DNA of 6,360 bases from UBA8522 sp049287565. Lineage in GTDB: Bacteria > Acidobacteriota > Aminicenantia > Aminicenantales > UBA8522. The translations under genes were made by a program, and so were the position numbers. The notes beneath the pieces are model-generated. The model had not been told where the DNA came from. It worked only from the letters and a program-made list of their open reading frames with translations, and ran no database searches. The stretch lies in assembly GCA_049287565.1 (NCBI GenBank), contig JBAQGA010000032.1:1-6360 (forward strand), read 5' to 3'. Positions 1-5,579 of this stretch are shown here, piece after piece; position 1 is the stretch's first letter, and the number at the start of each line of letters is the position of its first letter.

Positions 1-1640
1 GAAAAATATTCTTCTGGGAGCTGGTCACCTTGATTGATATCATGCTTCTGGGCCACTGGATTGAGATGAAATCGGTCATGGGAGCATCCAGAGCTCTGGA
101 AGAGCTCGTCCGCCTGATGCCTTCAGAGGCTCACCAGGTCATGCCAGACGGAAGCGTCAAAGATGTCCCCGTCGAAAACCTGGCCGGTGGCGACAGGGTT
201 CTTATCAAGCCCGGTGAAAAGATTCCGGCCGACGGAGAGATCATCGAGGGCGAGACATCGGTCAACGAGGCGATGCTTACAGGAGAATCGAGGCCCGTCT
301 CAAAACATGTCGGCGCGAACGTCATCGGAGGCTCGATCAATGGAGAGGGCTCGGTCACGGTTGAAATCAAAAAAACCGGCAAAGATTCCTTCATTTCCCA
401 GGTCATCGAGCTTGTCAAACAGGCCCAGGAAAGCAAATCAAAAACGCAAGATCTGGCCAATCGGGCCGCCAGGTGGTTGACAATCATCGCCTTGGCGGCG
501 GGAGCCATGACCCTTCTGGTCTGGTTGGCCGTTATCCACAAGGACTTTGCGTTCAGTCTTGAGCGGATGGTGACCGTGATGGTTATCACCTGTCCTCACG
601 CCCTGGGCCTTGCCGTGCCGCTGGTCGTGGCGGTCTCCACCGCGCTCTCAGCCCAACGTGGTCTTTTGATCAGAAACCGGGCAGCCTTCGAACGGGCCAG
701 AAACATCCAGGCAATCATTTTTGATAAGACAGGGACCTTGACCCTTGGGAAGTTCGGCGTCACGGACACGGTCGTACTTTCTGACGATTTAGATGAAAAG
801 GACCTATTAGCATACGCGGCCTCCCTCGAGTCGCACTCCGAACATCCGATTGCCCGCGGGATCGCCTCTTCCACGGAAGAAAAATATCCTGTTGAGGGAT
901 TTAAAGCTATCACGGGAAAAGGCGTGGAAGGGAGAATCAACGGCCGGGAAGTGAAGGTGGTCAGCCCCGGGTACCTTCGTGAGAAAAACCTATCTGCCGA
1001 GGACGAGAGGCTGAAACAGATCTCCTCTGAGGGGAAGACGGTCGTCTATGTCCTCATCGATGGAAAAATAAAGGGAGCTATCGCTCTGGCCGATATCATC
1101 AGGGAGGAATCTAAAACAGCCATCGCCAAGCTGAAGGAGATGGGAGTAAAACCGATGATGTTGACTGGAGACAATAAGCAGGTTGCCAGATGGGTCGCCG
1201 AGGAAATCGGGATCGATGAGTACTTTGCCGAAGTCCTGCCCGACGAGAAAGCGCAGAAGGTCAAGGAGGTCCAGTCCAGGGGGCTCATCGTGGCCATGAC
1301 GGGAGATGGCATCAACGATGCCCCCGCACTCGCCCAAGCGGATGTGGGAATCGCGATCGGAGCGGGAACCGATGTTGCCATTGAGACCGCTGATATCGTC
1401 CTGGTGAAAAGCAATCCGCTCGACGTTGTCTCCATCCTGGGGCTGGCCCGCGCGACCTACAGAAAAATGATCCAAAATCTCGCCTGGGCGACCGGCTACA
1501 ATGCCTTTGCCATCCCCCTTGCCGCCGGAGTCCTCTACGCCTCCAACATCCTATTGAGTCCGGCGATGGGGGCAGCTCTCATGTCGGCCAGCACGGTTAT
1601 CGTGGCCGTAAATGCCAGGTTTCTAAAACTGAAAACTTGA
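1..1640 (+). CDS. copB: CopB-type (P1B-3) copper-translocating P-type ATPase, 5' partial
   Basis: Inner-membrane pump expected to export copper (or silver) at the expense of ATP. The reading frame is open to the left edge, where FFWELVTLIDIMLLGHW is typical internal CopB sequence. The true start therefore lies outside, and TTG at 30 is not a start. Counting residues from codon 30: actuator loop TGES 84-87; CPH metal site in the transmembrane helix 188-190; phosphorylation motif DKTGT 232-236; nucleotide-binding HP 272-273; TGD 379-381; hinge GDGINDAP 425-432. The last two helices carry N483-x6-Y490-N491-x4-P496 and P511-x6-MSAST-x5-N528, which with CPH define subgroup P1B-3. All catalytic residues are intact. 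About 100-200 N-terminal residues (first helices, any His-rich region) are missing compared with the usual 650-750. No T-tracted terminator follows the TGA. The metal (Cu+, Cu2+ or Ag+) is inferred from the subgroup only. Confidence 0.95.
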   Translation, partial: KIFFWELVTLIDIMLLGHWIEMKSVMGASRALEELVRLMPSEAHQVMPDGSVKDVPVENLAGGDRVLIKPGEKIPADGEIIEGETSVNEAMLTGESRPVSKHVGANVIGGSINGEGSVTVEIKKTGKDSFISQVIELVKQAQESKSKTQDLANRAARWLTIIALAAGAMTLLVWLAVIHKDFAFSLERMVTVMVITCPHALGLAVPLVVAVSTALSAQRGLLIRNRAAFERARNIQAIIFDKTGTLTLGKFGVTDTVVLSDDLDEKDLLAYAASLESHSEHPIARGIASSTEEKYPVEGFKAITGKGVEGRINGREVKVVSPGYLREKNLSAEDERLKQISSEGKTVVYVLIDGKIKGAIALADIIREESKTAIAKLKEMGVKPMMLTGDNKQVARWVAEEIGIDEYFAEVLPDEKAQKVKEVQSRGLIVAMTGDGINDAPALAQADVGIAIGAGTDVAIETADIVLVKSNPLDVVSILGLARATYRKMIQNLAWATGYNAFAIPLAAGVLYASNILLSPAMGAALMSASTVIVAVNARFLKLKT

Positions 1641-1654
1641 TTTTCTTTCCGCCG

Positions 1655-1780
1655 CAGTCCTAGTTTCTCAATCGATTTTTCTATGTCTTCGAATCTGACT
1701 TTCCTCAGGTCATACTCTAATTGGAGGATACCTTTTTTTACATCGATCTCCGCAGCCGCTATGCCGTTAATCCCTCTCAA
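1655..1780 (-). pseudogene. Fragment of a heavy-metal-associated (HMA) domain protein
   Basis: On the minus strand, codons from 1780 down to about 1655 encode about 42 residues. They begin LRGINGIAAAEIDVKKG, continue ILQLEYDLRKV and end FEDIEKSIEKLGL. This matches the second half of an HMA (ferredoxin-like metallochaperone) fold: the x-GINGI turn, the AEIDVKKG strand and the final DIEKSIEKLG helix. The N-terminal part with the CxxC metal site is absent: upstream of 1780 the same frame reads WESRCH and then unrelated sequence, with no ATG or GTG before the stop at about 1901. Downstream the frame runs antisense into the ATPase tail until a stop at 1535-1537, so the natural C-terminus also seems lost. 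I read it as a relic truncated at both ends. A short expressed protein starting at TTG 1780 is possible but would lack a metal site. Confidence 0.55.
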
Positions 1781-1909
1781 ATGGCAGCGGGATTCCCATC
1801 TCAGGCGGGGATCGCGATCAACCCGTATATCGGAGCCCTGCTGATGTCTCTGAGCATTGTTATTGTGGCCATCAACGGCCAGACGCTCAGAAAAGGCACC
1901 TCAAAATAA
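1781..1909 (+). pseudogene. C-terminal fragment of a second P1B-type metal ATPase
   Basis: The frame from 1781 reads MAAGFPSQAGIAINPYIG and then ALLMSLSIVIVAINGQTLRK, ending at TAA 1907-1909. It matches the last transmembrane segment of P1B ATPases. P-x6-MSLS-I-x5-N fits the P1B-3 signature P-x6-MSxST-x5-N except for Thr to Ile. AAG at the start corresponds to the end of the IPLAAG motif of the preceding helix. Everything upstream in this frame is antisense to the HMA fragment, so the gene is cut at about 1781 and lacks all catalytic domains. An open frame can be drawn from ATG 1721, but its first 20 residues are not ATPase-like. At the DNA level it differs clearly from the intact tail at 1551-1640, so it is not a recent duplicate. 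It ends 10 bases before the stop codon of the convergent membrane-protein gene. Confidence 0.65.
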
Positions 1910-1919
1910 ACGGCCACAA

Positions 1920-2519
1920 CTAGCTTCTTTGTCCCTCTGGGTCCGAATTGAATCGGACCTCTATGTCTCCGAGATGACTTCCTATATATTTCAGCAGCGC
2001 GTAGATGAAGACAATAACTCCCGCCATTTCCAGCCCCTCCTCGACCGTGGCAATCATTCTGTAATCCAAGTTTCTTGACCCGTGCAGCCCAGCGTAGTAC
2101 CCCCCGATCATCTCGGCGCCGATGGCGCCGGCGGTGTAGAAGACCGCGGCAACTCGGTTCAACAATTCATGGAGGGAACTGGCCTCATCAATTGTCAGGT
2201 ACAGAAACCCGGAGGAAAGGATCGCCCAGCACCATCTATGGGGATCGCTCTGTCTTCTCTTGAGGAGGGAGATGACGGCCAGGAGGCAGGCTGCGAAAAG
2301 GAGCAGGACCGTCGAAAAAAGTGTCGGGATGTTGTTCTCAGCCTCGACGTTGAACAGGCGGACGAACCGATGATCGAGTGCATAATGGGCCCAATATCTC
2401 AACAACTGTGTTGCGGCGCTGATGAGAATCAGAAAAAAAGCCGTGTCGCCCAGGGCGCGGTTCTCCAGGGATTTGAATTCCCTGCCATTAGAACCGAGTA
2501 TTTTGGCTGCTCCCTTCAT
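1920..2519 (-). CDS. Multi-pass membrane protein of unknown function (199 aa)
   Basis: Integral membrane protein with no assignable activity. Hydrophobic segments lie at about residues 25-42, 64-86, 97-112, 122-144 and 162-179. Conserved polar marks sit within or next to the helices: D111-E112-x4-H117-E118 (LTIDEASSLHELL), GAIGAEMIGG 131-140 and TVEEGLEM 158-165. From memory, a family of uncharacterised bacterial membrane proteins shows this order, but with an additional helix (W-x-x-P type) and an LPxxxR loop between the HE motif and the GAxGxEM helix. Here HELLN is followed at once by RVAAVFYTAGAIG, so about 35-45 residues appear missing in frame. ATG at 2519 has no good Shine-Dalgarno. A TATTAT box at 2536-2531 (minus) would give a nearly leaderless transcript, but no -35 is seen. 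The gene is divergent from the methyltransferase gene and convergent with the metal-ATPase scraps. A role in metal handling would be guesswork. Confidence 0.75.
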   Translation of the reverse strand: MKGAAKILGSNGREFKSLENRALGDTAFFLILISAATQLLRYWAHYALDHRFVRLFNVEAENNIPTLFSTVLLLFAACLLAVISLLKRRQSDPHRWCWAILSSGFLYLTIDEASSLHELLNRVAAVFYTAGAIGAEMIGGYYAGLHGSRNLDYRMIATVEEGLEMAGVIVFIYALLKYIGSHLGDIEVRFNSDPEGQRS

Positions 2520-2525
2520 CCGTTT

Positions 2526-2554
2526 TTGACATAATATGGGTAAAGAGCCAAAAT
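2526..2554 (+). promoter_or_regulatory. Candidate sigma-70 promoter for the methyltransferase gene
   Basis: A perfect -35 hexamer TTGACA (2526-2531) is followed after 17 bases by CAAAAT (2549-2554), which matches 4 of 6 positions of TATAAT. It would start transcription near 2561, leaving a leader of about 40 bases that contains the strong ribosome binding site. It lies in the 80-base gap between two divergent starts. Confidence 0.4.
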
Positions 2555-2587
2555 CTAGGGGGAAGAAACCGTAACCATGGCAAGGCC

Positions 2588-2594
2588 AAGGAGG
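2588..2594 (+). promoter_or_regulatory. Ribosome binding site AAGGAGG
   Basis: AAGGAGG sits 5 bases before ATG 2600 and fixes that codon as the start of the methyltransferase. An earlier ATG at 2577 is in another frame and ends after 8 codons by overlapping the real start (ATGA). Confidence 0.8.
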
Positions 2595-2599
2595 TCTCC

Positions 2600-3865
2600 A
2601 TGACGAGTCGAGAACGGGTGCTCTGTGCCATCGCTCATCGCGAGCCGGACAAGGTGCCGATCGACCTCGGGGCCATGCGCTCCACGGGGATCACGGCCAT
2701 GGCCTACTGCCGGCTCAAGAAATACTTGGGCATCACGGGCGGCTCCACGGATGTCTATGACGTCATCCAGCAGCTCGCCCAGCCCGAGGACCCGATCCTG
2801 GATTTCTTCGATGCCGACGTCATCGACCTGGGGCGAGCCTTCTTGACGGCCGCTGAGGATTGGAAAGATTTTATCCTTCCCGACGGCTCTCCGGCGAAGA
2901 TCCCCGCCTATGTGAGAGTAGAGCCGGACGGGGAAGGAGGGTACCTGGCCAGGAGCGAGGACGGCACCATCATTGGGAGCATGCCCAAAGGCACATTCTA
3001 CCTCAACCAGACCCATTTTCCGCTTCTCGAGTGGGACGGAAAGGACCGGGCCGTCCTGGACAATCTTCCCGACTTGATGGCGAAGGTGACCTGGGCGGCG
3101 TTGCCGACGGCGCCCGGGCACAAACCTCTAACTCCTGTTCATCTGGCCGAGATTCGAAGGAAGGCCAAGCGCCTCTATGAAACCACCGACTTCGCCATCA
3201 TGGCCGGTTTCGGTGGGAACCTCCTCGAGTGGGGGCAGTTCCTCTGTCGGAACGACCAGTTCCTCATCGACCTCGCCGAAAATCCCCGGAAAGCGGAGGC
3301 CCTGCTCGACAGGCTGACCGAAATCCACCTCGGCAATTTGGAGAAATTTTTGGACGCGATTGAGGGCTATGTCCAGATCATCCAGATGGGAGACGATCTA
3401 GGGACGCAGCTGGGCCTTCAAATTTCACCCCAGATGTATCGCCGCTTTTTCAAGCCCCGGCACAAGCTGCTCTATGAGCGGATTCGGAAACGGGCGGGCA
3501 TCCATCTCTTCCTCCACTCCTGCGGAGCGATCGCCGACCTCATCCCGGATCTCATCGAGGCCGGAGTCGAGATCATCAACCCCGTCCAGACGAGCGCCCG
3601 GGGCATGGAACCGGAGCGGCTGAAGCGCGAGTTCGGGAAGGATATCACCTTCTGGGGCGGCGGTTGCGACACCCAGCAGGTGTTACCGCGCGGAACGGAA
3701 AAGGAGATCGACGAGCACGTTCGGCGGCGTATCGAGATCCTGGCGCCCGGCGGGGGTTTTGTCTTTACCCAGGTCCACAACATCATGCCTAACGTTCCGC
3801 CCCAGAATGTCGTGGCCATGATCGAAGCGGCCAAAACCTACCGGACTAGGTATGGAAAGAGTTAG
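2600..3865 (+). CDS. UroD-clan methyltransferase (MtaA/CmuA-like), 421 aa
   Basis: Likely a cytoplasmic zinc enzyme of the uroporphyrinogen decarboxylase clan that moves methyl groups between a corrinoid protein and a thiol or another acceptor. The N-terminus TSRERVLCAIAHREPDKVPID is the standard opening of this family. The zinc motif H306-x-C308 (LHSCGAI) with C356 (WGGGCDTQQ) matches the HxC...C site of MtaA/MtbA/CmuA proteins. Q262-M-G-D-D-L-G (residues 262-268) and the C-terminal GGGFVFTQVHNIMPNVPPQNV are also family hallmarks. True HemE is unlikely: the early FMRQAGR-type substrate motif is replaced by GAMRSTGIT, and HemE lacks the zinc triad. The length is near normal for the larger members. 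The substrate is unknown, and no corrinoid protein or partner methyltransferase lies in the window. ATG 2600 is supported by AAGGAGG. The TAG stop lies inside the first arm of the downstream repeat. Confidence 0.9.
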   Translation: MTSRERVLCAIAHREPDKVPIDLGAMRSTGITAMAYCRLKKYLGITGGSTDVYDVIQQLAQPEDPILDFFDADVIDLGRAFLTAAEDWKDFILPDGSPAKIPAYVRVEPDGEGGYLARSEDGTIIGSMPKGTFYLNQTHFPLLEWDGKDRAVLDNLPDLMAKVTWAALPTAPGHKPLTPVHLAEIRRKAKRLYETTDFAIMAGFGGNLLEWGQFLCRNDQFLIDLAENPRKAEALLDRLTEIHLGNLEKFLDAIEGYVQIIQMGDDLGTQLGLQISPQMYRRFFKPRHKLLYERIRKRAGIHLFLHSCGAIADLIPDLIEAGVEIINPVQTSARGMEPERLKREFGKDITFWGGGCDTQQVLPRGTEKEIDEHVRRRIEILAPGGGFVFTQVHNIMPNVPPQNVVAMIEAAKTYRTRYGKS

Positions 3866-3886
3866 GGGACATGGGAAATTAGGTAG

Positions 3887-3976
3887 CCTCTCCCTGGATG
3901 GGAGAGGGTCGGGGAGAGGGTGATTATAATAAAGATGCCCACCTCCCCTCTATCCCCTCCCACCGGGGGAGGGGAG
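3887..3976 (+). repeat. Inverted pair of G-rich hairpin elements
   Basis: The left element has hairpin CCTCTCCC-TGGAT-GGGAGAGG (3887-3907) followed by a G-rich tail ending at about 3920. The right element, read on the minus strand, has the same order: C-rich arm, short GG loop, GGGAGGGG and a G-rich tail. The two copies face each other across an AT-rich spacer at about 3922-3936 that holds a perfect TATAAT (3925-3930). Each element also fits a G-quadruplex pattern on its own strand (plus 3900-3920; minus 3961-3938). Confidence 0.6.
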
Positions 3977-3983
3977 TTTTTTT
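3953..3983 (+). terminator. Rho-independent terminator
   Basis: A 9-base-pair stem TCCCCTCCC (3953-3961) / GGGAGGGGA (3967-3975), with loop ACCGG, is followed one base later by seven T residues (3977-3983). It is well placed to end transcription of the methyltransferase gene, whose stop is about 90 bases upstream, and to insulate the CBM9-like gene. It has been built from the right-hand G-rich repeat element. Confidence 0.7.
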
Positions 3984-4053
3984 GGAAAATTAGGGGACAC
4001 GATACCGAATTAAGAAATTCGGTTCATGTCCCCAATTTTCCCCCTAATTTTCC
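3984..4053 (+). repeat. REP-like palindrome
   Basis: The core pairs GGGGACACGATACCGAATT (3993-4011) with 4016-4033 around an AAGA loop. Pairing is complete except for a one-base mismatch and a one-base bulge in the middle. The flanks extend it: GGAAAATTAGGGG (3984-3996) matches 4030-4042 with one bulge and, exactly, a second copy at 4041-4053. The right side can therefore pair with the left arm in two registers. No T tract follows. Confidence 0.7.
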
Positions 4054-4077
4054 TCAAACTTTTGCTGGGAGGGAGCG

Positions 4078-5235
4078 ATGAAAAAGGCCCGAAATCTCAC
4101 CATCTTCGTCCATTGCCCTGTCTTCATAACGATAGTCGCCACAGTCACAATCTCCGCGTTTTGGTCTTGGGGATTTGCCAGGGTTCAGACGTCCTCGGCC
4201 CAAGCGTTCCCCGAGCCCAAGATCCCGTTCGCTCCGCCGCACTATATCTGCTATCGGGCGCCGCAGCTTCTGACGATAGACGGACAATTGGATGATCCGG
4301 CCTGGAAAAAAGCGAGCTGGACGGAACTCTTCATGGATATCGAAGGTGCGCTCAAGCCAAAGCCGCGGTTCAAAACCCGCGCCAAGATGCTCTGGGACGA
4401 CGACCATTTCTATCTCGGGGCCGAACTGGAGGAGCCGGATATCTGGGCGACACTCACCAAACGCGATTCGATCATCTTCTATGATAACGACTTCGAGGTC
4501 TTCATCGACCCTGCCGGCAGCACCCACCTCTATTACGAGCTCGAAGTCAACGCCTTCGGTACGGAGTGGGACCTGCTCCTGGTCAAGCCCTACCGGGACG
4601 GCGGCCCTGCCGTCCACGCCTGGGATATCCAGGACTTGAAGACAAAGATCTATTGTGACGGCACGATCAATCAGCCCAGGGACAAAGACAGAAGCTGGAG
4701 TGTTGAGATCGCCATGCCCTGGAAGGTCCTGCAAGAATGTGCTCCCGACAAGAAGCCTCCCCGGGCCGGTGATCAGTGGCGGGTGAACTTCTCCCGGGTC
4801 GAGTATCGCGTCGAGGTCAAGGATGGGAAATCGACGAAGGTGACGGATCCCGCCACGGGCAAGCCCCTGCCCGAGGACAATTGGGTCTGGGCGCCGACCG
4901 GCCTCATCAACATCCACTATCCCGAGCTGTGGGGGTATGTGCAGTTTTCGAACCGGATGGTGGGGGAGGGTAAGGACACCTTTCGCAGCCGGCCGGAAGA
5001 AGAGGCCAAGTGGGCCTTGAGACAAGTCTATTACAGAGAGAAGACCTACTTTCTAAATCATGCCGGATACACCGAGCGCCTGGCCGACCTCGGCGCCGGT
5101 GAGATCAGAGTCCAGGGTTATAAATGGCCGCCCCGGATAGAAGTGACCGCGAACCAATGGGAAGCCTTCCTGGAGAGCGAAGACGGCAAGGAACGGGTCT
5201 GGATCAACCACGAGGGCCGCGTCATCACGAAATAG
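4078..5235 (+). CDS. Exported CBM9-like carbohydrate-binding protein, 385 aa
   Basis: Secreted or periplasmic protein expected to bind carbohydrate, perhaps guiding or serving glycan breakdown. The N-terminus has a basic start (KKAR), a hydrophobic core at about residues 13-31 and a likely signal-peptidase I site at AQA-F (41-44). Residues 65-290 match the CBM9/DOMON-like beta-sandwich. They open with LLTIDGQLDDPAWKKAS, followed by the strand KTRAKMLWDDDHFYLGAELEE, the block DNDFEVFIDPAGSTHLYYELE, the amphipathic strand WSVEIAMPW, WRVNFSRVEY, and the closing W-APTG with ELWGYVQFS. Residues about 303-385 form a charged tail of unknown role. No catalytic domain is present, so it is a binding module rather than an obvious hydrolase. 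ATG 4078 follows GGGAGGGAG (4067-4075) at good distance. The upstream terminator and repeats suggest its own transcript. No glycosidase or transporter gene is in view, so the ligand is unknown. Confidence 0.88.
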   Translation: MKKARNLTIFVHCPVFITIVATVTISAFWSWGFARVQTSSAQAFPEPKIPFAPPHYICYRAPQLLTIDGQLDDPAWKKASWTELFMDIEGALKPKPRFKTRAKMLWDDDHFYLGAELEEPDIWATLTKRDSIIFYDNDFEVFIDPAGSTHLYYELEVNAFGTEWDLLLVKPYRDGGPAVHAWDIQDLKTKIYCDGTINQPRDKDRSWSVEIAMPWKVLQECAPDKKPPRAGDQWRVNFSRVEYRVEVKDGKSTKVTDPATGKPLPEDNWVWAPTGLINIHYPELWGYVQFSNRMVGEGKDTFRSRPEEEAKWALRQVYYREKTYFLNHAGYTERLADLGAGEIRVQGYKWPPRIEVTANQWEAFLESEDGKERVWINHEGRVITK

Positions 5236-5364
5236 ACCGACTCATCCGTCCCGTAAACGTGTGGGCTAAGACGCTTTCCGGTGGAAAAATAATCCGGCGG
5301 GGGGGGCGATATGTCTTCGGATGGAAGTGCGGAGCAGCGATAATTAAATATTAGGCAAGGTCTG

Positions 5365-5384
5365 GGAGGGCCAACCCGCCCTCC
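5365..5384 (+). repeat. GC-rich hairpin between convergent genes
   Basis: GGAGGGC, loop CAACCC, GCCCTCC: a perfect 7-base-pair stem. It lies between the stops of the CBM9-like and PilZ genes and could slow polymerase in either direction. Neither side has a T tract, so it is not called a terminator. Confidence 0.45.
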
Positions 5385-5553
5385 TGCAGCCACCTTCTCG
5401 TGCTTCCGGCAATAAACTGCTACTGGCTACCATTACATAAGCCCATGGTTCCTCCTTGTCAACAGGTTTTCATGAAATGTCCGATTATGCCCGATTTTGT
5501 CACATTATTTCCCCTGAATCCCTCCCTTCTGACTGAAGCATACGGGCGGGGAT

Positions 5554-5579
5554 TCGAGCTCACAAAGGCTAAGGCTCGA
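5554..5579 (-). repeat. Inverted repeat directly after the PilZ stop codon
   Basis: TCGAGC (5554-5559) and GCTCGA (5574-5579) are separated by 14 bases, and the repeat ends at the base next to the PilZ stop. It may stabilise the 3' end of the message. No T tract follows, and six-base arms can arise by chance. Confidence 0.3.

Larger units (their letters stand above)
3862..4053 (+). repeat. Composite REP-like intergenic repeat region
   Basis: Nearly the whole gap between two genes is repeats. The 10-mer TTAGGGGACA occurs at 3862-3871 and again at 3990-3999. GGAAAATTAGGGG at 3984-3996 is inverted exactly at 4041-4053. Between the two REP-like parts lies a separate pair of inverted G/C-biased elements (3887-3976). 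The layout resembles bacterial REP/BIME clusters mobilised by REP-associated tyrosine transposases; no transposase gene is present here. The first arm overlaps the last codon and stop of the upstream gene. Confidence 0.7.
5236..5579. other. Gene-poor interval between convergent genes
   Basis: No convincing gene is seen on either strand. An open plus-strand frame starting at 5400 is antisense to the PilZ gene over most of its length. The interval holds a run of eight G (5299-5306), a GC hairpin (5365-5384), a short imperfect tandem repeat CCGATTATGC/CCGATTTTGT (5481-5500) and an inverted repeat just past the PilZ stop (5554-5579). No hairpin with a T tract is seen, so the 3' end of neither flanking gene is clear. 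Confidence 0.5.

Noticed and set aside
30..32. TTG as start codon of the ATPase
   Set aside because: The frame upstream to the window edge still encodes conserved CopB sequence (FFWELVTL), so the start is outside the window.
2082..2534. Plus-strand open frame of 150 codons opposite the membrane protein
   Set aside because: The minus strand encodes clear membrane helices with conserved motifs. The plus translation is charged and has no family likeness.
2555..3121. Minus-strand open frame of 188 codons opposite the methyltransferase
   Set aside because: It is antisense to the conserved N-terminal half of the UroD-clan gene, with low-complexity composition and no ribosome site.
2600..3865. Annotation as uroporphyrinogen decarboxylase HemE
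   Set aside because: The N-terminal substrate-binding motif of HemE is missing, and a zinc HxC...C triad typical of the methyltransferase branch is present.
3862..4053. CRISPR array
   Set aside because: The repeats are inverted, of different families and unevenly spaced. There are no uniform repeat-spacer units and no cas genes.
4054..5025. Long minus-strand open frame (323 codons) across the CBM9-like gene
   Set aside because: It is antisense to a well-supported gene with signal peptide, ribosome site and family motifs. Its translation is Arg/Pro/Gly/Leu-rich and motif-free, as expected for the shadow of a GC-rich gene.
5365..5384. Terminator for the CBM9-like or PilZ gene
   Set aside because: The stem is good, but neither strand has a T tract after it, so only a hairpin is claimed.
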